Shown: positions 55,842-64,000 of the stretch, in pieces
Numbering within the stretch: the stretch's first letter is position 1
Layout of the letters: each line of letters starts with the position of its first letter
Source: Coniella vitis
Lineage: Eukaryota; Ascomycota; Sordariomycetes; Diaporthales; Schizoparmaceae
Assembly: GCA_011317545.1 (NCBI GenBank)
Contig: WUJK01000012.1
Location: 1,377,001 to 1,441,000 of the forward strand
Length of the DNA: 64,000 nt
Direction: 5' to 3'
Program-made: the position numbers and the translations under genes
The notes under the pieces: model-generated
The model's input: the letters and a program-made list of their open reading frames with translations, nothing else
What the model was told of the DNA's origin: nothing
The model's database searches: none

Positions 55842-58603
55842 ATGGCTTCGGCGCAGGGTGCCCAGCCTTACTCCCTGCAGAGGACGAGCCAGACTGACGG
55901 GAGCTCTTCGACGTCCGAGCACACACGAAAGGCATCGTTAGCTTCCATCATCCGGCCATCCTCTCGCTCTGCATCCCAAATGTCGCATCACTCGACGAGG
56001 CCATCGCGATCCCCTATACCGCCAGGCGCGATTGCAGGAAGCATGACCTCCGACCCGGACCGTACATCTGACCCGAGCTCAAAGTCCAAGACACCTTCGA
56101 CGGCAACCGGCATCTCGTCCCAGCACTCCTCGCTCTCGGCCAGCAGCGTGGTACAGATGCCCCGTTACAATTCTCAAGCGCACTCGCGCCGAAAACTAAA
56201 GTCGCAGTATCCACGGGGTTCGACAGAAAACCACGTCGAGTACATACTAGTCGCATCTTTCGATATCGACCGCGGACCGGTTATGGAACACCAATATCCA
56301 GTTGCCATCACTGGTGACGAGCACATGCTGGCAGAGCTCATGCTCCCTGACCAGGCGCATATGAGAAACCAAGATTGGACGATTTTCTTTCTGCACAAGG
56401 ATACAAGTCAGGAGGAAGAAGATGCAGAAAAGCGCGCAAAAGAACGAAGAAGAAGTAGACGACGGAAGCGGAGAGACCAGGCCGCTGGGATCATAGCAGA
56501 TGATGCCACAAATGAAGAGGACGATGAGCAAGGGGATGAAGATGATGATCTCGAAGACGATGATGAATCGTCAGATGACGAGGATGACACGGGGGAGGGA
56601 CCACCGCTCGTCTACGTGTTGAATCTAGTCAATACAAAACAGGACAAGACCGTCAAAAGAGGAGCCATTGTCAAAGCAATGGCGATATGTACAAGGCACC
56701 CGTTTCTGCACATCTACAAGGTACGTAGTGCTCATCTACGCACTGCTTTCTCAAAAAAGGAAAATCAATTGCGGCGGTCAAAAGAAGCATACTCTTGTTT
56801 TGATAGTTGATACTGACTCTCAACTAGCCTCTCTTGTTGTTGGCGCTGGAGGAGTACTTCAAGTCGCCGGTACCTGAAACGCTCGCAATGCTGTACGACT
56901 CAGTAAATGCCATGGACTTGTCCTTGATGCCGAGGCTGAGCTATTTGGAACGACAACTATTACAGTCGAGCGAGAACAAGGACCTTTTTGTCGAGAAATT
57001 CGAGAAAATGGTTCAAATGAGAATAGAAGGAGATCAAGATAGGCGTGCAGTAACCGACCGGGCATCGGAAACCAGTGTTGATGGATTCAAACGACCCCAG
57101 ATCTCTCGCGCTGGCACAAAAGCTCACCTCGAAGGAACCGGTCAGTACTCTGTGCCACGAGATACGCACGAATTCGAGTCCAAGGTCATGTACAAGGGCA
57201 TCCCAATACCGATCAAGGTGCCCGTGGCCGTCATGCCAGAGTCTGTGGGCGACTTTTCACTCATCAAACTCATCCAAAACTTCTCCGATCCGCATACGAA
57301 GCAACCACAACCATTTCCGCCACACGCACATTTGACCACCAATGGCCCGTCGACACATCCGATCATTGTTCTTGCAAATGCACTCCTCACACAGAAACGC
57401 GTCATCTTTCTCGGACACAACATGCCCTCAGGCGAGGTCGCCGAAGCAGTCCTGGGCGCATGCGCTTTGGCATCCGGCGGAGTCCTCAAGGGCTTTACAC
57501 GACACGCTTTTCCTTATACTGATTTGACCAAGATCGATGACCTCCTCAAGGTGCCTGGTTTCATCGCAGGTGTCACGAATCCGACGTTTGAAATGCACCC
57601 AGAGTGGTGGGATGTGCTTTGCGATTTGCCGTCCGGCCGCGTCAAGATCAGCAGTAAAATCGAACCTGCTCCGGTAACAGAAGGCCAGGTATTTTTCCAG
57701 CAACAGAGCCCCGCGCAAATGTCTCTGGTCAACTTGTCCTTGTCGACCTCCTCATCTGCGCCGGATCTTACGGGTGACCAGGCCTTTATTGGAGACATCT
57801 TGAAGAGCATTGCTGCACGTCATGGCGAAAGAGTGGTTCGCGCAAAATGGCGAGATTGGATTGTCAAATTCACCCGCGTGGCAGCTGCCTTTGAGGAAAG
57901 CGTCTATGGCGCCAGTGCTCTGTATATTGGAGGTGACGAGGCGGCTGAAGAGCATACCGTGGCTGGACAAAAGTTTCCCGTCAACGGCATCCTCGGAGGA
58001 CATGGGTACGTCTGGCCTGACGAGTTATCAAAACAAAAGGAGCTGGCAGGCAATGTGACCAGGATCGAAGGGTGGCGAAACACCAGAAGCTATTACAGCT
58101 TCATCCAGGTATGCTATCAGCGCGCTGCGCTTTCTCGGGCCTTCTTTATGTGCCCACGTAGACATATCATACTGACAAATCGACAGGACATGGCAAAGCT
58201 ATACACCATTCGTCCACTCAAAGGCCTGGATCTACACCACTTGCACGACCGCTTGCGCATGCAACGCATGACGGCCTCACAGACACGCGAGATCTACCTT
58301 TCTTTTTCCCGCTTCATCAACAGCTACGACGAGATTTGCCTTCTTCTCTCGGTTGCGCCCGAGTCTCACGCAGGGCTCTTTTATGTTGCACTCGGCCTCT
58401 TCCACAAGGACCGAGAAGTGCGTATCAAGACGACGGAGCTGCTGGACCGCATTGGCGAGCACGAGGCCGGGCAGCATTGGTGGAACGGCATGTCACGGTT
58501 CGAGAAGCTGGCGTATATAAGAATCAAGCGCGAGGTGGAGGCCGATGCCAGAACCAAGAGCCTCGGAGAAGGAAACCTTGTAGAAGATCGGAGAGTGAGC
58601 TGA
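55842..58603 (+). CDS. AFI1: Arf3-interacting DENN-type polarity protein Afi1
   Basis: 858 aa from three exons (55,842-56,720; 56,828-58,108; 58,187-58,603). The first 120 residues are Ser/Thr/Pro/Arg-rich. Next is the Afi1 docking block NHVEYILVASFDIDRGPVME, interrupted by a basic stretch (ERRRSRRRKRRDQ) and a long acidic run with some 30 Asp/Glu. It resumes at PPLVYVLNLVNTKQDKTVKR and HPFLHIYK. The DENN-like (SPA) part has PIIVLANALLTQKRVIFLGH and HPEWWDVLCDLPSGRVK. In yeast Afi1 binds Arf3 and helps set polarised growth at the plasma membrane. The second intron is 78 nt, in frame and free of stops, so its retention would add 26 residues. Confidence 0.88.
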
Positions 58604-59128
58604 ACAAAGACCTCTCTGGCAATGGCTGAAATGTAAGATATATTTTTTTTTAGGCCGAGAAGCCATCGCAGGTTGGAAAAGGATGTGATGATTTCTCTTT
58701 TTGGCTATAAAGTCGAAACTTCTCGGGGGCCCCCGGGTTGGGAGGGGAAATCAAACCGAAATGAATTTCAAGAAATCAGGCGTTGGGTTAGCCAATGCTT
58801 AGCGTTCAATGACTGGAAGTCCTTGGGCTTAGAGAAGAGAGACTGGGGTTTGAGCGCTCCCTTTCCATTTTTTCTTCTTCACATGTGATCTTTGGGTGTT
58901 CCTGATTCACTACAATTTTGTTTCTGGAGCATGACCGCTTTGACATATATATACCACTTTCGTTCCTCACTTTTTTTTTTTTTTTTTGCCAACAACAGCA
59001 GCACTGGTAGTTCGCAATACAAGACGGTGCTTTCTCAAATTTTCCCAAAATGTCATGTGCTTGCTCTAATTTGGCATATTTTCAGATGCCATTTCATAGA
59101 TGCTACCCACTCCCCCAGGTACACGGGC
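58604..59128. other. Convergent 3' flanks of AFI1 and FGH genes
   Basis: 525 bp; contains a 17-T run at 58,971-58,987 and no recognisable gene. Confidence 0.45.
58971..58987 (+). repeat. Poly-T run (17 T)
   Basis: Seventeen consecutive T on the + strand between convergent genes. Confidence 0.9.
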
Positions 59129-60181
59129 TCAAGCCTTCAAAAACTTGGCGGCATGCGCCACATGCTCATCGCTAAAGCTCGACATGAAAAAGTACGAGTG
59201 ATCGTAGCCTTCCTGGTACCGCAGCGTCAAGCCTTGCAAACCGGCCTCCTTGACCGCAGCCTCGAAATTCTCTGGCAACAACTGCTTGTTTTTGTAAAAA
59301 TTGTCGCCCGTGCCGACATCGACGAGCGCGTTCAGCGGCGCCTCCTTGTCCCACTTCTTGACCAGCTCCGTCGCATCGTGCTTCTTCCACTCCTCCTTGT
59401 TGTCGGCGCCCAGGTAGCCCGAAAAGGCCTTTTGGCCCCACGGGCAGTTGATGGGGTTGGCAATGGGCGCAAAGGCCGAGACGGACTTGTATGCGCCGGG
59501 GTTCTTGAGGTAGAGCGTCAGCGCGCCGTGGCCGCCCATCGAGTGGCCTGTGAGGGAGACGCGTGCGCGGTCCAGCTGGTGGCCGTAGACGGAGAAGACG
59601 AGCTCGGGCAGCTCCTGGGTCAGGTAGGTTTCCATTTGGTAGTTTTGCGCAAAGGGCTCTTGGGTGGCGTTGATGTAGAAGGAGGCCGCCTCGCCAAAGT
59701 CCCAGCTGTCCTTTTCGCCGGGCAGGTTGAGACCGCGCGGCGACGTGTCGGGCCAGAGGAGGGCAATGTTGTGCTTGGAGGCGGCGTGCTGGAAGAAGCC
59801 CTTTTCGGTGCAGTTGTCCGGGGTGCAGGTCAAGCCTGAGAGGTAGATGAGGAGAGGAACCTTTGTGGAAGAAGAGGAAGACGCCGACGAGGAAGCAACG
59901 GCGGGGGGCAAGTAAAGGTTGAGGTTCATGGGGGTGCCGGTCGTGGTGGACTGGTGGGAGAGCTTGAGGAGGGTGCCGCCAAAGGAGGCGATAGTGGCCT
60001 TGGTTTCGAAGGGCATATTGGCGGTTGGCGGGGTTGCGCTTGTTGGTGGTGGTGGTGGCGGCGGCGGCGGTGGTGGTGGTGTGGAGGTCGAGAAAGAAGA
60101 AGAAGTCAAATGTCTAGAGAGCTGCGAAAGTCGAGTGGATGAGTTGAAAGCTGCTGCGGCAACGGCGGCGGCGAGTCTCAT
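59129..60181 (-). CDS. S-formylglutathione hydrolase (esterase D), with possible mitochondrial extension
   Basis: From the ATG at 60,016 (MPFETKATIASFGGTLLKLS) the protein has 295 aa, the normal family length. It shows the oxyanion block LIYLSGLTCTPDNCTEKG, DTSPRG, the nucleophile elbow GHSMGGHGA, and the late acid and base residues in ALVDVGTGDNFY and EGYDHSYFF. The enzyme hydrolyses S-formylglutathione to formate and glutathione, the last step of formaldehyde detoxification. The same frame is open upstream. An ATG at 60,181 would add 55 residues: an Ala/Arg/Ser-rich segment MRLAAAVAAAAFNSSTRLSQ resembling a mitochondrial presequence, then a run of 12 Pro. A third ATG lies at 60,226. Which start is used is open, and both may be. 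Confidence 0.9.
   Translation of the reverse strand: MRLAAAVAAAAFNSSTRLSQLSRHLTSSSFSTSTPPPPPPPPPPPPTSATPPTANMPFETKATIASFGGTLLKLSHQSTTTGTPMNLNLYLPPAVASSSASSSSSTKVPLLIYLSGLTCTPDNCTEKGFFQHAASKHNIALLWPDTSPRGLNLPGEKDSWDFGEAASFYINATQEPFAQNYQMETYLTQELPELVFSVYGHQLDRARVSLTGHSMGGHGALTLYLKNPGAYKSVSAFAPIANPINCPWGQKAFSGYLGADNKEEWKKHDATELVKKWDKEAPLNALVDVGTGDNFYKNKQLLPENFEAAVKEAGLQGLTLRYQEGYDHSYFFMSSFSDEHVAHAAKFLKA
60044..60080 (+). repeat. GGT/GGC trinucleotide repeat (poly-Pro on the minus strand)
   Basis: Twelve near-perfect GGT/GGC triplets, translated as polyproline in the N-terminal extension of the S-formylglutathione hydrolase frame. Confidence 0.85.
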
Positions 60182-60887
60182 GAGGGTTTTTGGAACGACG
60201 GCAGTAGCAAATGATGCCAAATGCAACAGGTCTCTGGCTTCTCGCGCAAATGGGAAAGAGAGGGATGTTATACTTTTCTCACTGAGAGGCTGGAGTGTTG
60301 TTTATTCATTCATCAACTGTATATACTTTTATCTATCTCTTGTTTGATAACACGGGCATGATGGGTGAGCTGCTTTTCCCTCTCAGCCAGCTCCAACCCC
60401 GCCTTTACATAGACTTGCTGGGAATAGCATTACCACATACATAGTACATGGCGTTGCAAGGCAATTGCCCGTATCAAATCATTAGCACGACTCGTCGGCC
60501 AGTGCAAACGGGTTGATGATGCCGAGTAAACTCCATGATTGCGGTTTGGGGCGTCTCCGAGCAGCAACCCCGCCTCGACCCCACGTGTGTTTCCCGGCGC
60601 CGGCAGTCGGTGCTTAAGAAGGGGCAGGGACGAAAGAGCCGTGGGAGGACTAAAAACGTCATGGCCGAGCTCGACAAGGATGGGACAAGCTGAGTTTAGG
60701 GTGTGGCAGGACCCTTGCATTGCATTTGAGCCCTAACCCTCTCGGTGCAACTGTACATGGACTAGTACATCCTCTACTCCCTTTGTAGACACGCCTTTTC
60801 CAGAGCGTCATCGTATGCTTCACAGAAGTTCCCCCCCCCTTGCGTCTTCCTCATCATCTCATCTTCCCCCCCACCCCTGCCACTCAC
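60182..60887. other. Promoter of FGH gene and 3' flank of secreted-protein gene
   Basis: About 700 bp. Contains the upstream ATG at 60,226 of the hydrolase frame and a nine-C run at 60,831-60,839. No other gene recognised. Confidence 0.4.
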
Positions 60888-61349
60888 TCAGTACACCTCC
60901 TGTTCTGGGCCAGGATAGCACGTGAATGACTCGATCAGGTTGTTCCACCCGCCCTCGGTGAAGTCCATCTTGGTTGTCGTGTTGAACGAGATGGCGCCGT
61001 AGGTGCATCCCTCGGGCGAGGTGCAGATGCCGTCGCAGGCGTACAGATATGGGTAGCAGTAGAACTCCTCGCCATCGGGCGCAAAGGTCGCGGCGTTTTG
61101 CAGGTATGGCGCCGTCAAGTCGGTGCACTCGCCCAGCGTCGCCACAATGTGCTCGCAGCTGCCGGTGGCATTAACGCCGGTGCAGATGAGGACCTGTGCA
61201 AGCAAAAAGTAAGTACCTTTGATCTGTGCCATATGCAGACGTAGTCATGGTACAAGACAACTTACACCACCGAGTTCACGCTTGACGAGCGGGCTGGCCC
61301 TGGAGAGCAAAGCGGTCATGAGGACCGTTATGAAGGTCAAGAAGTACAT
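60888..61349 (-). CDS. Small secreted cysteine-rich protein, 129 aa
   Basis: Two exons (61,349-61,266 and 61,193-60,888), phase 0 with GTAAGT...GCACAG intron ends. The signal peptide MYFLTFITVLMTALLSRASP is followed by LVKREL with a dibasic KR, a likely Kex2 site. The mature part (about 103 aa) has eight Cys: LICTGVNATGSCEHI, GECTDL, FYCYPYLYACDGICTSPEGC, FTCYPG. Two N-glycosylation sequons (NAT, NTT) occur. Similar small eight-Cys proteins that start with LICT are common among filamentous ascomycetes, without known function. Secretion and disulfide folding are inferred; an effector role is possible but not shown. Confidence 0.75.
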
Positions 61350-63477
61350 CTTGGATAGCGTGGCTGTGTGCTGTGTTGTGGCTGTCGTTGTCGTTGTGAT
61401 GGTGTGGAGGGTTTCTGGAACAGACAGAGCGAGGGGAAGCGAGGATGAGACGGAAACAGGAAAGGAACGCCAATAAATAAAGACAGCCCAGGAGCTTTTG
61501 GCAGTTACTGAAGAGCCTGGCTGAGACCAAAGATAAATTACAGGTCCGCAGCCGAGTAATGGATATACTAAGACACGCAGCAGGATCGTGAGCAATAAAG
61601 CGACCCCAAACAGCAGGAAGGAGCTTGGCACTCGGTTTGGGAACTCAAGAACCAAGAACAAAAGAATGAAAAGAAAAGACAACAAACGGCTGGCTTCTTG
61701 TGCTTTTTATTCTAAACCGCCACGACCAGGCAGTTGAAGCCAGTACCGGCGTAGAAAGTACTACTTCCACATAGTACTCACATACCTGGGACTGCCAACG
61801 TTGGTGAGCTGCAACACTTGGTTGGGGCTGAATGACTTCAACTGGACCCAATGAGAGACTCTACAAGCAGGGGCTACTACGGTACGAGAAGAATACGATG
61901 GGACCAGCCAACCTCCATCTCCCTGCTAGGCTGTACGATCGCCAAATACCATGTATGCAAGCGCATGTACTACTTATGCATTGGCACTTACACCGCATCC
62001 AAAATAGTGCTTACATACATACTATGTAGTCTGCCAAAAGAACGCAACAATCCGATACGGATGCAGATCCATATCAAAGCTTTCATTCATCCTGGAGAAA
62101 CACGACCCCCAGTCTGCTGTGACGTGACCTGGCCTGGCCTGGCCTGACCTGAACCTGACGCTGGCGGCTCTTGGCTGTCCGACCCAATCTCACATTTTTT
62201 CTGACGATAAACGAACACCGTACACAGACAGAAGCACAAACTATTAGAAAAAACGGCATGCATAGGCCTCTCTGTTAGGCTCTGTCAGGGAATCGCGAAG
62301 AGAAGAAGAACGGGGGACAGTCCATCCGCGGAATGTATAAATCACATGGCTGGGAGGGACAGAAGACAAATGATAGGGCCTTTTTGTACAACACATTACT
62401 GTCGCGGCTCGCTTTTTTCATGCACCAGGACAGGACAGGCCAGCCTTGCAGATTTTCCTCTCCATCGCAATGCAGATACGGGCTGACACCGTGAGTAGGT
62501 CCCAGTACACATGTCACTTTTATGATATGATGAACTGAACATTCACGGATGGTGAAGTCCATTCCCCTACCCCAGGACCTCGACGTCATGCACCGCCGCG
62601 CTTTGATTGTCACTCCCAGTCCTTTCATCTGATCACTGGTTCTTTTCTTTTCTTCATGCTGCCCCAGCCCGTCTGCTTTGACCTGATCCGAGCAAGCAAT
62701 GAGGCACAGTCGCGACGCGCAGATCATTGGAATCTCAGGATCGTGCCCAGCCCCGTCCCGACTCCCGCAACGTCAGAATGTCTCTGGAGCCAGACAGCTT
62801 CGCTTTCTTTGCTATTACTACCTAGGTATCATTATTCATCTTGTGAATTCTTTCATCAACTGCATTCTCAAAAACCCTCTGCATATGCTTAGCAATTCTG
62901 CCTTTGGCTTCTTTTGTGGGTCTCCAACAGTAAATCCCCGAATCATCAATTATGATGTCGACATTATGGATTGGCCATGTAATTTACAATTAACCTCCGT
63001 TTCAATGTGAGTTAAATAACAACTCCTTCTTGTCATAACCAAGCTGAGCTTACACTCAAGATTCGTTTCGAAAAAGAAACATGCGGCACCTCGTAGGGTT
63101 GCTCCCAAAGCCATCATTGTTCTACTTCTTCACCCGGGTCCGCCAAGCCTTACATGGTATTTCTATCGAAGCGCCTTCAGATCCTGTATGCCTGCTGTCT
63201 ATCGACGGGTATCACAATCCTAAAAGCTCCCTTCTTTGTTGCTTTTCTTTCACTATCCCTTTTATGTCTCACAGCCATCACCCGCGTCTATATCGTCAAG
63301 CTGCCAGTCCGTTGACTTCGTGGAAGAGTTGCTGCCAGTGGATCTGCGGTCGTAGGTGTCATCTAACGGTCGGTTTGACGCTAAGCGAGACTTTGCTTTG
63401 AGGGCATTCCAGCTTCTTTATGTGCTTTGCTGCCGTGAGTGCTCATCCTGGAATGAATGTCTTGCTAGTCCTCTCCT
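61350..63477. other. 2.1 kb intergenic region
   Basis: Promoter of the secreted-protein gene and 3' flank of the SLC1-like gene. It contains a tandem CCTGG/CCTGA run at about 62,127-62,155. Frames on either strand have no domain; I see no gene. Confidence 0.4.
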
Positions 63478-64000
63478 CTACTTCAAGTCAACGCCGCTAG
63501 CCTTGACTGTCGATGCGGCTATGGGCGCCTCCTGTCCCCGAGCCTTGTATGTGAGGTTGATAATCTCTTTGAGCATCAGGTCCCGTGTCTTTTTGCAAAG
63601 CTCATCGACATCTGCAGTCGTCAGGCCGGTGGTGGGGATGGGTTCAAGGACTACAAGTCCACAGTCAGTGCCAGTTACTTGAAAGAAGAGCCAAGATTGA
63701 TACAACAAGAAATGTACGGGCATTTCGGTAGCCTTACCTTTGCACGGGATCTTCCCCGACGTGAAGACGTAATCCTTGGGGTGCAGCACATTGCTATAGT
63801 TGGCAGCTACCACAGGTACGATGGGTACTTGTGCCTGAACAGCCAAATGGAATGCGCCTTTCTTGAATGGCAGCAGCATGGGCTCTTTGGCATAGCTCCT
63901 CGTGCCCTCGGGGAACATGTATACGCTCTGCTTCATCCTGCTCATCTGGTCTGCGGCACCCTGCATTGCCTCGCGCGCGTCCTTGCTGTTTTTGCGGTCG
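63478..64000 (-). CDS. SLC1: 1-acyl-sn-glycerol-3-phosphate acyltransferase (SLC1/PlsC type), 3' part
   Basis: The gene continues past the right edge. The visible part has two exons (from beyond 64,000 to 63,738; 63,650-63,478, TAG stop). It contains the PlsC block SVYMFPEGTRSYAKEPM, whose EGTRS motif binds the phosphate of the acyl acceptor, then FKKGAFHLAVQAQVPIVPVV, and after the intron VLEPIPTTGLTTADVDELCK. The catalytic HX4D motif would lie outside the window. The enzyme makes phosphatidic acid from lysophosphatidic acid and acyl-CoA in the ER. The end (VKASGVDLK) shows no retention signal. Confidence 0.9.
   Translation of the reverse strand, partial: DRKNSKDAREAMQGAADQMSRMKQSVYMFPEGTRSYAKEPMLLPFKKGAFHLAVQAQVPIVPVVAANYSNVLHPKDYVFTSGKIPCKGKATEMPVHFLLYQSWLFFQVTGTDCGLVVLEPIPTTGLTTADVDELCKKTRDLMLKEIINLTYKARGQEAPIAASTVKASGVDLK

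Noticed and set aside
58892..59839. 315-codon plus-strand frame
   Set aside because: It lies antisense to the well-supported S-formylglutathione hydrolase; composition is that of a shadow frame.
1..64000. CRISPR arrays, bacterial operons, phage or plasmid features
   Set aside because: Spliceosomal introns, an intron-containing tRNA and fungal protein families show nuclear fungal DNA; no direct-repeat array is present.

Overview
The window is nuclear DNA of a filamentous ascomycete (Pezizomycotina; Sordariomycetes-like is the best guess, species not identifiable by eye). Evidence: short 50-120 nt introns with GTRNGT donors, fungal-type gene content (PFS2, SEC63, PEX8, AFI1, ZRT3, a GPI cell-wall protein), and an 11.5 kb block almost free of CpA/TpG dinucleotides, the signature of repeat-induced point mutation (RIP).

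Region 1-11,525 is a RIP-destroyed transposon island. It holds a Ty3/Gypsy-type element (zinc knuckle, RT, RNase H, integrase, chromodomain-like tail; + strand, about 1-4,240, with possible LTR sequence near 5,770) and a Ty1/Copia-type element (integrase, RT, RNase H; + strand, about 6,150-9,570). On the opposite strand lie two further wrecked reading frames of unknown family, about 4,343-5,380 and 9,642-11,222. They are continuous once TAA/TAG are read as former Gln or Trp codons.

Region 11,526-18,377 is normal-composition but gene-poor. Its only convincing gene is a six-exon GPI-anchored Ser/Thr-rich wall protein (12,845-14,393, -).

Region 18,378-64,000 is a typical gene-dense euchromatic arm made mostly of housekeeping genes: RPB6 (-) divergent from a TFIIIA-like nine-finger factor (+); a ZRT3-type vacuolar zinc exporter (-); mitochondrial nuclease NUC1/EndoG (+); polyadenylation factor PFS2 (-); a DGAT1/ARE-type MBOAT acyltransferase (+); STE14 isoprenylcysteine methyltransferase (-); a maltose-acetyltransferase-like hexapeptide enzyme (+) convergent with a TMEM170-like membrane protein (-); PEX8 (+); a Gly-rich DDR48-like stress protein (+); an intron-containing tRNA-Arg(TCG) (+); a fungal SLATT 2TM protein (+); SEC63 (-) and a TPR-J-domain co-chaperone (-); myosin II regulatory light chain RLC1 (-); AFI1 (+); S-formylglutathione hydrolase (-); a small Cys-rich secreted protein (-); and the 3' part of an SLC1-type acyltransferase (-) running off the window.

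There is no operon-like or cluster logic. Neighbours belong to unrelated pathways, although RPB6/TFIIIA (both RNA polymerase III related) and SEC63/TPR-J protein (both J-domain chaperones) are adjacent pairs. Exon structures were inferred by reading splice sites and checking that phases close. Where several junctions were possible this is stated.
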